Below are positions 27,269-36,314 of a stretch of DNA of 64,000 bases, piece after piece (positions within the stretch are counted from its first letter, which is position 1; each line of letters starts with the position of its first letter). Below the pieces are notes generated by a model that was given only the letters and a program-made list of their open reading frames with translations, ran no database searches and was not told the DNA's origin. The DNA is from Parabacteroides sp. An277. GTDB taxonomy: Bacteria > Bacteroidota > Bacteroidia > Bacteroidales > Tannerellaceae. The stretch lies in contig NZ_NFJB01000018.1 of NCBI RefSeq assembly GCF_002159645.1, positions 18,964 through 82,963 of the forward strand, given 5' to 3'. Made by a program: the position numbers and the translations under genes.

Positions 27269-27360
27269 GAAATCCTAAATTAAAGGTTTTGATAAAATTT
27301 TTCATAGTTAAGGTTTTGGTTTGAGGAGTGTCCGGTTGTGAAACGGGGCACTCTTTTTTT
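27269..27360 (+). ncRNA. candidate small RNA, about 92 nt
   Basis: A strong promoter is followed within 100 bases by a hairpin GAGTG (27326-27330) / CACTC (27349-27353) and eight T. The body has two AAGGTTTTG-like repeats and no frame longer than three codons (ATG AAA TCC TAA). The next gene has a separate promoter at 27396, so this looks like an independent short transcript. An abortive leader is the alternative. Confidence 0.55.
27326..27360 (+). terminator. terminator of the small RNA
   Basis: GAGTGTCC and GGGCACTC arms around GGTTGTGAAACG, followed by T8. Confidence 0.8.
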
Positions 27361-27395
27361 ATGCTTACTTGACTCTCAAATCCAAGATAAATCCC

Positions 27396-27403
27396 TATTT
27401 TTG
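27396..27403 (+). promoter_or_regulatory. -7 promoter box of the Ig-like lipoprotein gene
   Basis: TATTTTTG lies 27 bases before the ATG at 27430, with a TTG at 27369-27371. Confidence 0.55.
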
Positions 27404-27429
27404 TCGGGATTTTAGGAAAAGCAAAATAA

Positions 27430-29349
27430 ATGAGACCCATAAGAAGAAATAGTTCCAAACAGTTCGTGGCTGCGGCTATCCTGGGCATCTTTACTTGGTG
27501 CCTATATGCCTGTGCGAACATGGCTACTCCTAATGGAGGGCCTTACGATGAGTTGCCTCCCCGATTTATTAGTAGTATACCGGCTCCCAATACGATCAAT
27601 TATCAAGGAAAGAAGATTGAGATTCTTTTCGACGAACTAATCCAACTGGATAATCCGATGGAAAATGTTATCATCACGCCACCACAACGGGAAACACCCA
27701 TTATCCGGGCTTCTGGCAAAAGGGTGGAGGTCGAATTATTGGATTCGTTGCAAGAAAATATGACGTATACTATCGACTTTACCAATTCGATAGCTGATAA
27801 TAACGAGAAGAATGTGCTTGAGAATTTCACCTTTGCCTTTTCGACGGGTGATATTATCGACTCCATGGAGGTCTCTGGCTATGTATTAAATGCCGAGAAT
27901 TTGGAACCAATGCCCGGTATTTCCATCGGACTTCATAGCAACTTGGCGGATTCTGCCTTTCGGACGATTCCTTTCTATCGTACGTCGCGTACGAATGATA
28001 AGGGACATTTCACGGTGCGTAATATCAAACCGGGTACGTATCGCATTTATGCGCTGAATGATGTGAACCGGGATTATAAGTTCGATCAGCCGGGAGAGGA
28101 TATAGCTTGGACGGATTCACTCGTTGTTCCTTCGTGCGAACCGGCTATTCGCCAAGATACCATCTGGAAAGATACGTTGACGATTGATACTATTTTGACG
28201 GTACCTTATACGCGTTTCTTTCCAGACGATATCCATTTTCGCCTCTTTAAGGAGAAGTTCGAACGACAATACATGACGCGGCCCGAACGTCCGGATGCGC
28301 ATTATTTTGTGCTTCATTTCAATATACCAGTCGATACGATTCCCATTCCGATACCGCTCAACTTCCGACCGCAAGCGGAAACATGGTTTGTTACTCAACA
28401 AAATAATGGGGGAAAAGACATCGCCTTTTGGATTTCCGACTCGACCGTGTGGAAGCAAGACACTTTGCGGATGGAAATTACTTATCCTCGAAGTGATTCG
28501 TTGAATGTGTTGCGTCCGCAAACGGATACGATACAGACTATCAGCCGTCGGCGTCCTGCGGAGAAAAAACGGAAGAAGAAAGATGAGCCGGAAATCGAAT
28601 TTCTGGGCATGACGATTGATGCGCCGAGTAGTATGGACCTCTTCGATACGGTTTCTATTGTCTTCAACGAACCTGTTTTGGATTTGCAGAAAGAGTGGTT
28701 TAAGTTAGAACAAGAGGTAGATTCGGTCTGGGGCATTGTGGATTTCGAGTTTTTCCAAGATTCGTTGAATTCATTGGGGTATTATATCGACCGCGATTGG
28801 AAATATGGTGAGTCGTATCGTCTTTCCGTGGATTCGGCCCGTATCTATAGCCTGTATGGGAAGTGGAACGACCGGTTTGAAAGTGCGTTCAAGATTAAAC
28901 CGGAAGATAGCTATGGACATCTTTATATTAATATTGTAGGAGTCGATTCGTGCGCTTACGTTGAGTTGCTGAATGCAAAAGACGAGCCGGTGCGCAAAGC
29001 GGTCTTGAAGGGAGGTGGCGTCCTCTTCATGGATTTGAAACCGGACAAGTATTATGCCCGTATCGTCTTGGATTTGAACCGGAACGGAAAATGGGATACG
29101 GGTAGTTATGCCGAAAAACGTCAGCCCGAAGAGGTGTTTTATTCGCCGAAGGTCTATAATGTCCTGCAAAATTTCCAGATAGAAGAAACCTGGAATGTGT
29201 ATGCTACGCCATGGCTCCGTCAGAAGCCACTCGATATTACCAAGAATAAGCCCAAAGAGGTCACGAAGAAGAAACGTGATTACCGTGAAGAAGGGCGAAC
29301 CAGTTCCTCTAATTCCTCTTCCAATGGACTCGGTGGTTTCTCGTTGTAA
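27430..29349 (+). CDS. Ig-like (Big_5/SbsA-type) domain lipoprotein
   Basis: This 639-residue protein has a basic N-terminus, a hydrophobic stretch and a lipobox-like YACANMATPNGGP with Cys28, so it is probably a lipoprotein. An SbsA-type Ig-like domain follows (PPRFISSIPAPNTINYQGKKIEILFDELI to FTFAFSTGD, about 44-140). Next is a carboxypeptidase-regulatory-like beta domain (GYVLNAENLEPMPGI to GTYRIYALNDVNRDYKFD), then a second Ig-like stretch and a Ser-rich tail. It is a common Bacteroidetes cell-envelope family without known activity. The end overlaps the DUF3108 gene by 26 bases. Confidence 0.82.
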   Translation: MRPIRRNSSKQFVAAAILGIFTWCLYACANMATPNGGPYDELPPRFISSIPAPNTINYQGKKIEILFDELIQLDNPMENVIITPPQRETPIIRASGKRVEVELLDSLQENMTYTIDFTNSIADNNEKNVLENFTFAFSTGDIIDSMEVSGYVLNAENLEPMPGISIGLHSNLADSAFRTIPFYRTSRTNDKGHFTVRNIKPGTYRIYALNDVNRDYKFDQPGEDIAWTDSLVVPSCEPAIRQDTIWKDTLTIDTILTVPYTRFFPDDIHFRLFKEKFERQYMTRPERPDAHYFVLHFNIPVDTIPIPIPLNFRPQAETWFVTQQNNGGKDIAFWISDSTVWKQDTLRMEITYPRSDSLNVLRPQTDTIQTISRRRPAEKKRKKKDEPEIEFLGMTIDAPSSMDLFDTVSIVFNEPVLDLQKEWFKLEQEVDSVWGIVDFEFFQDSLNSLGYYIDRDWKYGESYRLSVDSARIYSLYGKWNDRFESAFKIKPEDSYGHLYINIVGVDSCAYVELLNAKDEPVRKAVLKGGGVLFMDLKPDKYYARIVLDLNRNGKWDTGSYAEKRQPEEVFYSPKVYNVLQNFQIEETWNVYATPWLRQKPLDITKNKPKEVTKKKRDYREEGRTSSSNSSSNGLGGFSL

Positions 29350-30118
29350 ACGCTTGGCGATAGCTTTCCTGTGGCTCGTGGGCTCTTCCGCGGCGATGGC
29401 GCAGGCACTTCCGCGAGAGATTTTCCGGGAGGGCGAGGTGCAGCATTTCCAGCTCTACTTCAAATGGGGGCTTATCATGGCGAAGGCCGGAAAGGCGGAG
29501 TTTCGGATGCAGGCAGATACGTGGAAGGGTGATTCGGTGTGGCATTATGCACTTCGGTTTCATACGACAGGGCTCATCGAGCGTGTGTTTCCGATGCGCG
29601 ATTCGTTGGATTGCTATTTTACGAAGTCCGATCGCCTGCTCCGGTTTGCCTCTAAGCATGCGAACGATGGGGATTATTATTCGGTAGACGACCTCCGTTT
29701 TACGTATGGCGGGAAAGGGACGGAGGTGCATTCGCGCCGCTATACTTTGTCGCGTACCAAGATTGATACGCTGTTGGTGGCCCAACAGCCGGTGTATGAT
29801 ATGCTGGCGGCGACGCTTTACCTCCGTTCGCTCGATTGGGAAACGTTGCATATCGGGCGGGAATATCCTTTCCAGGTAGCGATTGGTAAGGATTTGGTGA
29901 ATGCAGCGTTTCGTTACGACGGGCAGCAGATTGTAGAGCGCGACGGCCGTGCTTATCCGAGCCGTCATTTCTTTGTCGATGTGTACGACGAGGCTTTTAC
30001 CCAGAGCCAGGCGGCGGGCGAGGTCTGGATGCTCGATTCGCCGGCACATTTTCCGCTTAAAGTACGCGCCAAACTCAAAATTGGGGCGGCCGAGGCTTAT
30101 CTTCTTCCGGAAGAATAG
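29324..30118 (+). CDS. DUF3108 domain protein, secreted
   Basis: From the ATG at 29324 a signal peptide (RLAIAFLWLVGSSAAMAQA) leads into a 264-residue protein with the DUF3108 pattern: REGEVQHFQLYFKWGLIMAKAGKAEF near the start, HTTGLIERVFPMRDSLDCYF, YDMLAATLYLRSL and a C-terminal HFPLKVRAKLKIG. The role is unknown, probably periplasmic or outer-membrane associated. It overlaps the Ig-like lipoprotein gene and is likely co-transcribed. Its last 44 bases overlap the end of convergent queG. The frame extends upstream but that part has no signal peptide. Confidence 0.8.
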   Translation: MDSVVSRCKRLAIAFLWLVGSSAAMAQALPREIFREGEVQHFQLYFKWGLIMAKAGKAEFRMQADTWKGDSVWHYALRFHTTGLIERVFPMRDSLDCYFTKSDRLLRFASKHANDGDYYSVDDLRFTYGGKGTEVHSRRYTLSRTKIDTLLVAQQPVYDMLAATLYLRSLDWETLHIGREYPFQVAIGKDLVNAAFRYDGQQIVERDGRAYPSRHFFVDVYDEAFTQSQAAGEVWMLDSPAHFPLKVRAKLKIGAAEAYLLPEE

Positions 30119-31025
30119 GGACGAGGGCACGGCAGGTACGCTGCAGCCCTTCGTATTTCGCCCGTTTGACAGCCGAGTGCTGGAAGATACGGCGATAGTC
30201 TTCTTCTGTCAGGTTTTCCAACGTTTCGTAGGAGAAGCGCAGCAGTTCGTCGGTGGGGCGAAACTCGTCCACGCGGGTCGGACGGGCAAAGCGGTTGTGC
30301 GGGCAAACGGCCTGACAGGTGTCGCATCCGTAGAGCCGGTTCCCTAATTTATTCGCTAATTCGTCAGGGATTTCCCCTTTATGCTCAATGGTCAGATAGG
30401 AGAAACAACGGTTGGCGTTGAGCAGATGTGGTGCCTCCAGCGCTCCGGACGGGCAAGCCCGGAGGCAACGGTCGCACGTTCCGCAGCGCGATGGCATGGG
30501 CTCGTCGTACGTATCCGCCTCCCGCGTCGTAATAATCTCGCCCAGAAAGAAAAAAGAGCCGCGTCTCGGTAGAATCAGGCAGTTGTTTTTGCCTATCCAC
30601 CCGAGGCCTGCGCGCCACGCCCAGTAACGTTCCAACACAGGGGCGGAATCCACAAACAGCCGTGCCTCGTCCGCCTCTCCGCCCAGCGATTCCCAGAGTT
30701 GCCGCAGTTTCCGTTTCATCACCTGGTGGTAATCTTTACCATACGCATAGTAGGCGATATAAGGAAGGGACGGGTTGCGCCTTTGTTCGGGGAAATAGTT
30801 GAGGGCGACGACGATGAGGCTCCGTGCGCCGGGCACCAGTTCCGTCGGGTCGAGCCTCAGTGCGCGGTGGTTTGTCATGTAAGTCATCCCCGCTTCGTAT
30901 CCCTTTGCCAGCCAAGCGTCCAGATGTGCTGCTTCGCCGGGGATGGCCTCTGCCGGAGCGATACCGCACGCGTCGAAGCCCCATTCAAGGGCCATTTCCT
31001 TTATTTTTTTTGCTTCTAACTTCAT
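30075..31025 (-). CDS. queG: epoxyqueuosine reductase
   Basis: QueG performs the last step of queuosine synthesis in tRNA, reducing epoxyqueuosine with a cobalamin and two [4Fe-4S] clusters. The 316-residue protein has the catalytic-region FVDSAPVLERYWA (Asp126), GWIGKNNCLI, the first cluster motif CGTCDRCLRACP (Cys181, 184, 187, 191) and the second CDTCQAVCP (Cys234, 237, 241). The C-terminal HEAT-like extension of longer homologues is absent. It is convergent with DUF3108, overlapping by 44 bases. Confidence 0.93.
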   Translation of the reverse strand: MKLEAKKIKEMALEWGFDACGIAPAEAIPGEAAHLDAWLAKGYEAGMTYMTNHRALRLDPTELVPGARSLIVVALNYFPEQRRNPSLPYIAYYAYGKDYHQVMKRKLRQLWESLGGEADEARLFVDSAPVLERYWAWRAGLGWIGKNNCLILPRRGSFFFLGEIITTREADTYDEPMPSRCGTCDRCLRACPSGALEAPHLLNANRCFSYLTIEHKGEIPDELANKLGNRLYGCDTCQAVCPHNRFARPTRVDEFRPTDELLRFSYETLENLTEEDYRRIFQHSAVKRAKYEGLQRTCRALVPILPEEDKPRPPQF

Positions 31026-31050
31026 TTACAGTTTTATTTTCGATAATTGT

Positions 31051-31265
31051 GTTACAAGGAAATCTAATTTAGACCCCGAAATAGATAATCATGTTGCATG
31101 GAAATCTAATTTAGGGCCTGAATCGGGTTTTCCGTCTGCCTGAAAATGAAATTTAGACCCTGAAACAGATATCCATGTTACAAGGAAATCTAATTTAGAC
31201 CCTGAAAAAGACATCCATGTTACAAGGAAATCTAATTTAGACCCTGAAATAGATAGTTATGTTAC
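31051..31265. repeat. Array E: 42-bp tandem units
   Basis: Clear units start at 31051, 31177 and 31219 (the last two adjacent and nearly identical), with two diverged units between 31093 and 31176. Each contains GGAAATCTAATTTAGA, where TCTAATTTAGA is a palindrome, then CCCTGAA. The array lies between queG and the polysaccharide deacetylase gene. Confidence 0.85.
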
Positions 31266-31289
31266 TAATATAGCTAAACAGGGGCGGCG

Positions 31290-31901
31290 TTATTCAATCC
31301 GTTTGAACTGATAGCCCTGTTCGAGGAGCCATTCGATGGCCCGGGGCATCGCCCAACGCATGTTCCGTTCGGCCTTGAGGGAATCGTGGAAGACGAGGAT
31401 GGAGCCGTTGCGCGTATAGCGTTTCACGTTCTCCAGGACCTGCTGGGGCGAGAGGTGCGGACTGTAGTCGCGCGTGACGACGTCCCACATCACGATGCGA
31501 TGCGATTTCCGGAGGCGGAAGACCTGCGCGAGCCGCATGTGCCCGTGGGGCGGACGGAAAAGGGACCCCGGAATCAGCAGGCCGGCCTTGTCTACATTCG
31601 CCACGTAGTTGCGCGTCCTATAGCGAATGCCCTGGATGTGGTTGAACGTATGGTTTCCCACGGCATGCCCGCGCTCGACAACCAGCCGGAACACGTCGGG
31701 ATGCTTACGGACATTGTCGCCCACCATGAAAAAGGTAGCTTTCACGCCATACGTGTCCAGCGTATCTAAAACCCAAGGGGTGACCTCTGGAATCGGTCCG
31801 TCGTCGAACGTCAGGTAGACGCATCGCTCTTCAGACGGGATTCGCCAGGTCGCCCCCGGGAATAAAGCCCTGTAGAACCAGGGCGGTTGCTCTATGAACA
31901 T
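31290..31901 (-). CDS. polysaccharide deacetylase (NodB domain)
   Basis: The 203-residue protein is little more than a NodB homology domain. It has the metal and catalytic motifs TFDDGP (about 30-35), HTFNH, RPPHG and a late ILVFHDS. Such enzymes remove acetyl groups from N-acetylated glycans such as peptidoglycan or exopolysaccharide. There is no clear signal peptide; the N-terminus WFYRALFPGATWRI is only weakly hydrophobic. It follows the DUF2723 gene by 15 bases and is probably in one transcript with it. Confidence 0.9.
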   Translation of the reverse strand: MFIEQPPWFYRALFPGATWRIPSEERCVYLTFDDGPIPEVTPWVLDTLDTYGVKATFFMVGDNVRKHPDVFRLVVERGHAVGNHTFNHIQGIRYRTRNYVANVDKAGLLIPGSLFRPPHGHMRLAQVFRLRKSHRIVMWDVVTRDYSPHLSPQQVLENVKRYTRNGSILVFHDSLKAERNMRWAMPRAIEWLLEQGYQFKRIE

Positions 31902-31916
31902 ATTTTAGTTTAGTAC

Positions 31917-34900
31917 TTATTCGCCTTTTTTCTGCAACGAAGCATACGCCATGCGGAAGTTATCGAACTCTTCCTGGTACTTTTCTTGCAGTTCCTTGTC
32001 GTGCTCTTTGGCTACGCGCATAATTTCTTGCATGGTATACAAATCCGTATTTAAATCGGAAGCGACCGAAGCGAATTGCGTCGGTTTCAAGCGGAAATAC
32101 CAGTCGAGATTACGCATCATATTATCGGCAATTGCCTCATAAACTGCGTGGCCCTTCTCTTTTTGCCCTAAGAGATAGTAGAACTCGCCAATCGAGAGCG
32201 CCGTATAATCCATCGGGACGTTTTCCGGCGTCATGACCTCCATGCACTTGTCGAGTACTTTCAAAGCCCGCTCGTTGTCGCCCTCTTGCATCAGCGTAGC
32301 AGCCAATGGCGCGAAGACGCTGTATCGGTACGATTTACACATGCGGAGCACGTTCTCGTCGAGGTAGATGCCCGGCTCGTTTACGCCTCCCCATTTGAAT
32401 TTGTTCATCACATTATCGTACATTTTCTCGACATTTACCGCCTTCACGGTCTTTTCCACTTTCATGGGGACGATTTGGTACGCCATGCCGGTCTTTTGGA
32501 AATAGGGCGAAAGGTTGACGAACTGGTCGGGCGAGACGGTGATGGCATAATACATAGGACGCTGCCAGTTGTTCGTCTGAAGCATGTTGAGGATAATCAA
32601 CTCCTGCTTGCCCAGGGCGTTCTTTCCTTTCAGGTCGATGGTCATGTCTCGTAAAATATAACGGGCGTCGGCCGTATCGACCACTCCGTGCTGCACGACG
32701 GCCGCCGAATCGACCTTGTAAGTCAAGGTTTGCGAAGGAAGGTAATCCATTTCTTCGCTGAGTCCCGGCAGTTTCTTGTATTTCGGGTCGTTGCTACGGA
32801 CAAATTCCAGCGCCGTATTGAGGTCGACAGCCTGTTCCGTGACGGGGAAAATATACGCGAAGTCGCGCGTTCCCTGTACATAATCCGCGTGGTTCCACGA
32901 GATAGGAAGCGGAGCCGATTCGTAAGCCTGTTTCTTCATTTGGTCGATGTACCAATCCGTCTGCAGATAACTGGTGTTACAAACGCGGACATCGGTACGG
33001 ATGCCTTCTACCTCTTGTGCATACCAAAGCGGGAAGGTATCGTTATCGCCATTGGTAAAGAGGATGGCGTTCGGCTCACACGAGTTTAAGTAATTGTGGG
33101 CAAAGTCGCGGGCAATGTAGCGGCCCGAGCGATCGTGGTCATCCCAGTTTTGACCTGCCATTTGGATGGGTACCAACAAAGCGGCGATGGATGCCACTAC
33201 AGCTGACGCCATGCTTGGCAACTTCGCATATTTCTGAAGCAACTTGACCAATGCCGCTACGCCGAAACCAATCCAAATACAGAACGCGTAGAATGAACCG
33301 GCATACGCATAATCTCGTTCGCGTACCTGCAACGGACTTTGGTTCAGGTAAAGCACAATGGCAATACCCGTCATGAAGAAGAGCATGAACGTTACCCAGA
33401 ATCCCTGGATTCCCTTCTTTCCGGCATAGACTTGATAGACTAATCCCAAGATACCGAGCAGGAGTGGAAGCATATAATAGACGTTATGCCCTTTGTTGTC
33501 GGCAATGTCGGACGGCATATTGTCCTGTGGACCCACCAGCTTCTCATCGATAAACTTAATGCCTGTAATCCAGTTTCCGTGGTTCACCTCGCCTTGTCCT
33601 TGGATATCGTTCTGCCGTCCGGAGAAGTTCCAGAGGAAGTAACGCCAATACATGAAGTTCAGCTGGTAGGAGATGAAGAAGCGGATATTCTCGGCGAAGG
33701 TCGGCTTCAGGACGGATTTCGTCTCGCCACATTGCGTGAACTTCACCGGTTGTCCCTTGATATTCGCCCATTCCTTGTAAGCCTCGATGTGGCGAGGCTC
33801 GGCGCTGTGCATACGAGGGAAGAACATGTTCAGCTCATCCACATATTCATATTCGAGATTATGGCGCGATACATAATAACGGTCCTTTTCATTCGGGTCT
33901 TTCTTCTCGATGCGGGTCCATACCGGCGAGCCTTCATGCGTGACGGCTGCGCACATGTTACCTTCGTTTGTGCGTTTCACTTCTGAAACGTAGGTCCGAC
34001 CATATAATAAAGGTGTATCGCCATACTGTTCGCGCGCCAGGTAGGTACGCAGTGTAAAGATATCGCTTGGAGCATTCTGGTTCATCGGCGTATCGGCTGT
34101 GGCGCGAATCAGAATCAGCGCATAGGAAGAATAACCGACCACAATCACCAACAACGCCGTGAGCGTCGTGTTCATCAATTTGATGTTGAGTTTTTTGCTC
34201 AGGAAAAGCCAAGCAGCCAGTCCGGCTACAATCACTACTGGTATCAAATAGCTACTTCCGATAAATGGAATGCCAATCAACGTCACAGCAATGAGAAACG
34301 ACAATTTCAGGCGGAGCGGATGCACTTCGTCGCGCATGGTTTCCCAAATAGACCAAGCCAAGGCGGCTGCCAATACGATGACATACGCATAGACGCCACT
34401 GTTGTAGGGCATGCCCAAAACGTTCACAAACAACAATTCGAAATAGCCGCAAATCTCGACCAGTCCTTGTACGACGCCATACATCATCAGGGCAATAATC
34501 ACGAACGAAATCAGCAGGGCGACGAGCGTCCCCTTCATCGTCGGCTCTGGGAATTTCTTGTAGTAATAGACCAACACCATTGCTGGAATACAAAGTAAGT
34601 TCAGCAAGTGGACACCGACACTCAATCCCATCAAATAGGCAATGAGGATAATCCACCGGTCGGCATGGGGCTTGTCGGCTACCTCTTCCCATTTCAAAAT
34701 CAGCCAGAAGACGACAGCTGTAAAGAGCGACGAATAGGCATATACTTCGCCCTCGACCGCACTAAACCAGAATGTGTCGCTAAATGTATAGGCCAACGCA
34801 CCGACTACACCCGAACCCATAATCGTCACCAGTTGCGCGGTGGTCATCTCTTGTCCGTCGTTTACAACAATCTTCCGGGCTAAATGCGTAATACTCCAGA

Positions 34901-35180
34901 AAAGGAATAGGATAGTTAGTCCGCTGAAGAGAGCCGACATCGAGTTTACCATCTTCGCCACCATCGAAGGATCGGAGGCCAGTTGGGTGAATAGATTGGC
35001 TGTCAGCATGAAGAACGGTGCTCCAGGCGGGTGCCCTACTTCCAGTTTGTATGCCGAAGAAACGAACTCGCCGCAGTCCCAGAAACTACCCGACGGTTCG
35101 ATGGTCATCAAATAAACGCAGGAGGCGATGGCAAAGACAATCCATCCCAATGCGTTGTTGATTAGTTTGTAATTTCCCAT
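31917..35180 (-). CDS. DUF2723 membrane protein (protein O-mannosyltransferase-like, GT117)
   Basis: This 1087-residue protein has a multi-helix N-terminal region (about the first 330 residues, including GWIVFAIASCVYLMTIEPSG, SGSFWDCGEFVSSAYKLEVGHPPGAP), a second membrane part near 560-690 and a large soluble C-terminus with a TPR-like stretch (ALKVLDKCMEVM). The acidic DCGEF segment in the first loop is typical of GT-C type glycosyltransferases. The family is widespread in Bacteroidetes and annotated as protein O-mannosyltransferase-like; the donor and acceptor here are unknown. It is the first gene of a pair with the deacetylase and has a good promoter. Confidence 0.85.
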   Translation of the reverse strand: MGNYKLINNALGWIVFAIASCVYLMTIEPSGSFWDCGEFVSSAYKLEVGHPPGAPFFMLTANLFTQLASDPSMVAKMVNSMSALFSGLTILFLFWSITHLARKIVVNDGQEMTTAQLVTIMGSGVVGALAYTFSDTFWFSAVEGEVYAYSSLFTAVVFWLILKWEEVADKPHADRWIILIAYLMGLSVGVHLLNLLCIPAMVLVYYYKKFPEPTMKGTLVALLISFVIIALMMYGVVQGLVEICGYFELLFVNVLGMPYNSGVYAYVIVLAAALAWSIWETMRDEVHPLRLKLSFLIAVTLIGIPFIGSSYLIPVVIVAGLAAWLFLSKKLNIKLMNTTLTALLVIVVGYSSYALILIRATADTPMNQNAPSDIFTLRTYLAREQYGDTPLLYGRTYVSEVKRTNEGNMCAAVTHEGSPVWTRIEKKDPNEKDRYYVSRHNLEYEYVDELNMFFPRMHSAEPRHIEAYKEWANIKGQPVKFTQCGETKSVLKPTFAENIRFFISYQLNFMYWRYFLWNFSGRQNDIQGQGEVNHGNWITGIKFIDEKLVGPQDNMPSDIADNKGHNVYYMLPLLLGILGLVYQVYAGKKGIQGFWVTFMLFFMTGIAIVLYLNQSPLQVRERDYAYAGSFYAFCIWIGFGVAALVKLLQKYAKLPSMASAVVASIAALLVPIQMAGQNWDDHDRSGRYIARDFAHNYLNSCEPNAILFTNGDNDTFPLWYAQEVEGIRTDVRVCNTSYLQTDWYIDQMKKQAYESAPLPISWNHADYVQGTRDFAYIFPVTEQAVDLNTALEFVRSNDPKYKKLPGLSEEMDYLPSQTLTYKVDSAAVVQHGVVDTADARYILRDMTIDLKGKNALGKQELIILNMLQTNNWQRPMYYAITVSPDQFVNLSPYFQKTGMAYQIVPMKVEKTVKAVNVEKMYDNVMNKFKWGGVNEPGIYLDENVLRMCKSYRYSVFAPLAATLMQEGDNERALKVLDKCMEVMTPENVPMDYTALSIGEFYYLLGQKEKGHAVYEAIADNMMRNLDWYFRLKPTQFASVASDLNTDLYTMQEIMRVAKEHDKELQEKYQEEFDNFRMAYASLQKKGE

Positions 35181-35244
35181 TCTATCTTTATTAATTTGGA
35201 TTTAACTTTTCCCTATTTGCCTTTTCTCGGCGGCAAAACCGTTG

Positions 35245-35252
35245 CAAATGTA
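35245..35252 (-). promoter_or_regulatory. -7 promoter box of the DUF2723 gene
   Basis: The minus strand reads TACATTTG about 65 bases upstream of the ATG at 35180. Confidence 0.65.
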
Positions 35253-35306
35253 CGCAATTGTTTGATTGTACAACGCAGTAAGGGGCGATAAATTGCGCGG
35301 CCGATG

Positions 35307-35960
35307 TTATTTCCTGCCGAAATCAGCCGGAATCTCTCCCCACGCGCTGGTTTCCCACTTGCGGATTTCAGTTGTATATTCGTTTTCTTGCAGCCACTTT
35401 TCGGCGCGATGGATGAGGTCGAACAGCATCTCGTTGGCAGGTTCGCGCTCCAGGAGCGTTTTGCAACGTTTGGCCTTGACCCACGCGATGGCGTTGCGGC
35501 TGTCCGAATATATCGGAAGCGAGCTCCCGCTCCGTTTCAAAAGCGCCAGCCCGTGCACCAAGGCGAGAAATTCGCCGATATTGTTCGTCCCCCGGCGGAG
35601 TGGCCCGACGTGGAACACCTCTTGCCCCGTTTTCGTGTACACGCCCCGGTATTCAAGGTCGCCCGGATTACCGCTGCAGGCGGCATCTACCGCGAGGCTT
35701 TCTTCCGTGGGTTTCCCTATGGCAGGCGTCTCGGCGTGCATCATCCGTTCGAACACCGTGCGGTTCGAGGGGTTCGCGGCGCGATACGCCTCATAGCCTT
35801 TCTCATACGCCTCTTCGGCCTCCGCGCGTGTCTCAAACGCTTTGTATTTTGCGCCCGTATAGCCTTTCACCTGTTCCTCGCACGTGTCCCAATCGTGGTA
35901 AATGCCGGGATTCACTCCCTGCCACACGACGTAATATTTTCGTTTTCGGTTTGTTTTCAT
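35307..35960 (-). CDS. RNase H with N-terminal viroplasmin domain
   Basis: RNase HI degrades RNA in RNA-DNA hybrids. The 217-residue protein opens with a caulimovirus viroplasmin / hybrid-binding domain (KYYVVWQGVNPGIYHDWDTC, about 8-27, then GAKYKAF). A linker and the RNase H domain follow with four candidate catalytic acids: Asp92 (LAVDAAC), Glu130 (IGEFLAL), Asp153 (YSDSRNAI) and Asp213 (PADFGRK). This two-domain form is usual in Bacteroidetes. A minus-strand TATCTTTG box at 36257 implies a long leader that includes array F. Confidence 0.93.
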   Translation of the reverse strand: MKTNRKRKYYVVWQGVNPGIYHDWDTCEEQVKGYTGAKYKAFETRAEAEEAYEKGYEAYRAANPSNRTVFERMMHAETPAIGKPTEESLAVDAACSGNPGDLEYRGVYTKTGQEVFHVGPLRRGTNNIGEFLALVHGLALLKRSGSSLPIYSDSRNAIAWVKAKRCKTLLEREPANEMLFDLIHRAEKWLQENEYTTEIRKWETSAWGEIPADFGRK

Positions 35961-36041
35961 TGCTTTTTATGCTATATATTTATCATTTTTTCCTATTTCC
36001 TATTCCATCGGAGGCTGGTTTCCTTTCCAGGGAGCCGTCTT

Positions 36042-36190
36042 GTCTCTTGTTGTGTGACAAGGCACTAGAAAAGCGTATTCTTGCCTCTTGTTGCGTGACA
36101 AGGCACTAGAAAAGCGTATTCTTGCCTCTTGTTGCGTGGCAAGGCACTAGAATAGCATATTCTTGCTTCTTGTTGCGTGGCAAGGCAACG
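36042..36190. repeat. Array F: 41-bp tandem units
   Basis: Units start at 36042, 36083 and 36124, with a partial fourth at 36165. Each begins GCCTCTTGTTGCGTG and holds the imperfect hairpin GCCTCTTGT/ACAAGGC, then CACTAGAAAAGC. The array lies in the 354-base gap between the divergent RNase H and aroK genes. Confidence 0.88.
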
Positions 36191-36256
36191 GAAACAGGGT
36201 TTGGAAAAGAGCCCTGTTCATAAATTATTTCCGCCTTGCATGCGAAAATTCGCCTG

Positions 36257-36264
36257 CAAAGATA
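36257..36264 (-). promoter_or_regulatory. probable -7 box of the RNase H gene
   Basis: The minus strand reads TATCTTTG. If used, the transcript crosses array F before reaching the start at 35960. Confidence 0.5.
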
Positions 36265-36284
36265 GGGAATATTTCATTTTTAGC

Positions 36285-36292
36285 TACTTTTG
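36285..36292 (+). promoter_or_regulatory. -7 promoter box of aroK
   Basis: TACTTTTG lies 22 bases before the ATG at 36315, supporting that start over longer in-frame options beginning at 36177. Confidence 0.65.
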
Positions 36293-36314
36293 CAAAAATT
36301 CAAAACGACAAGCA

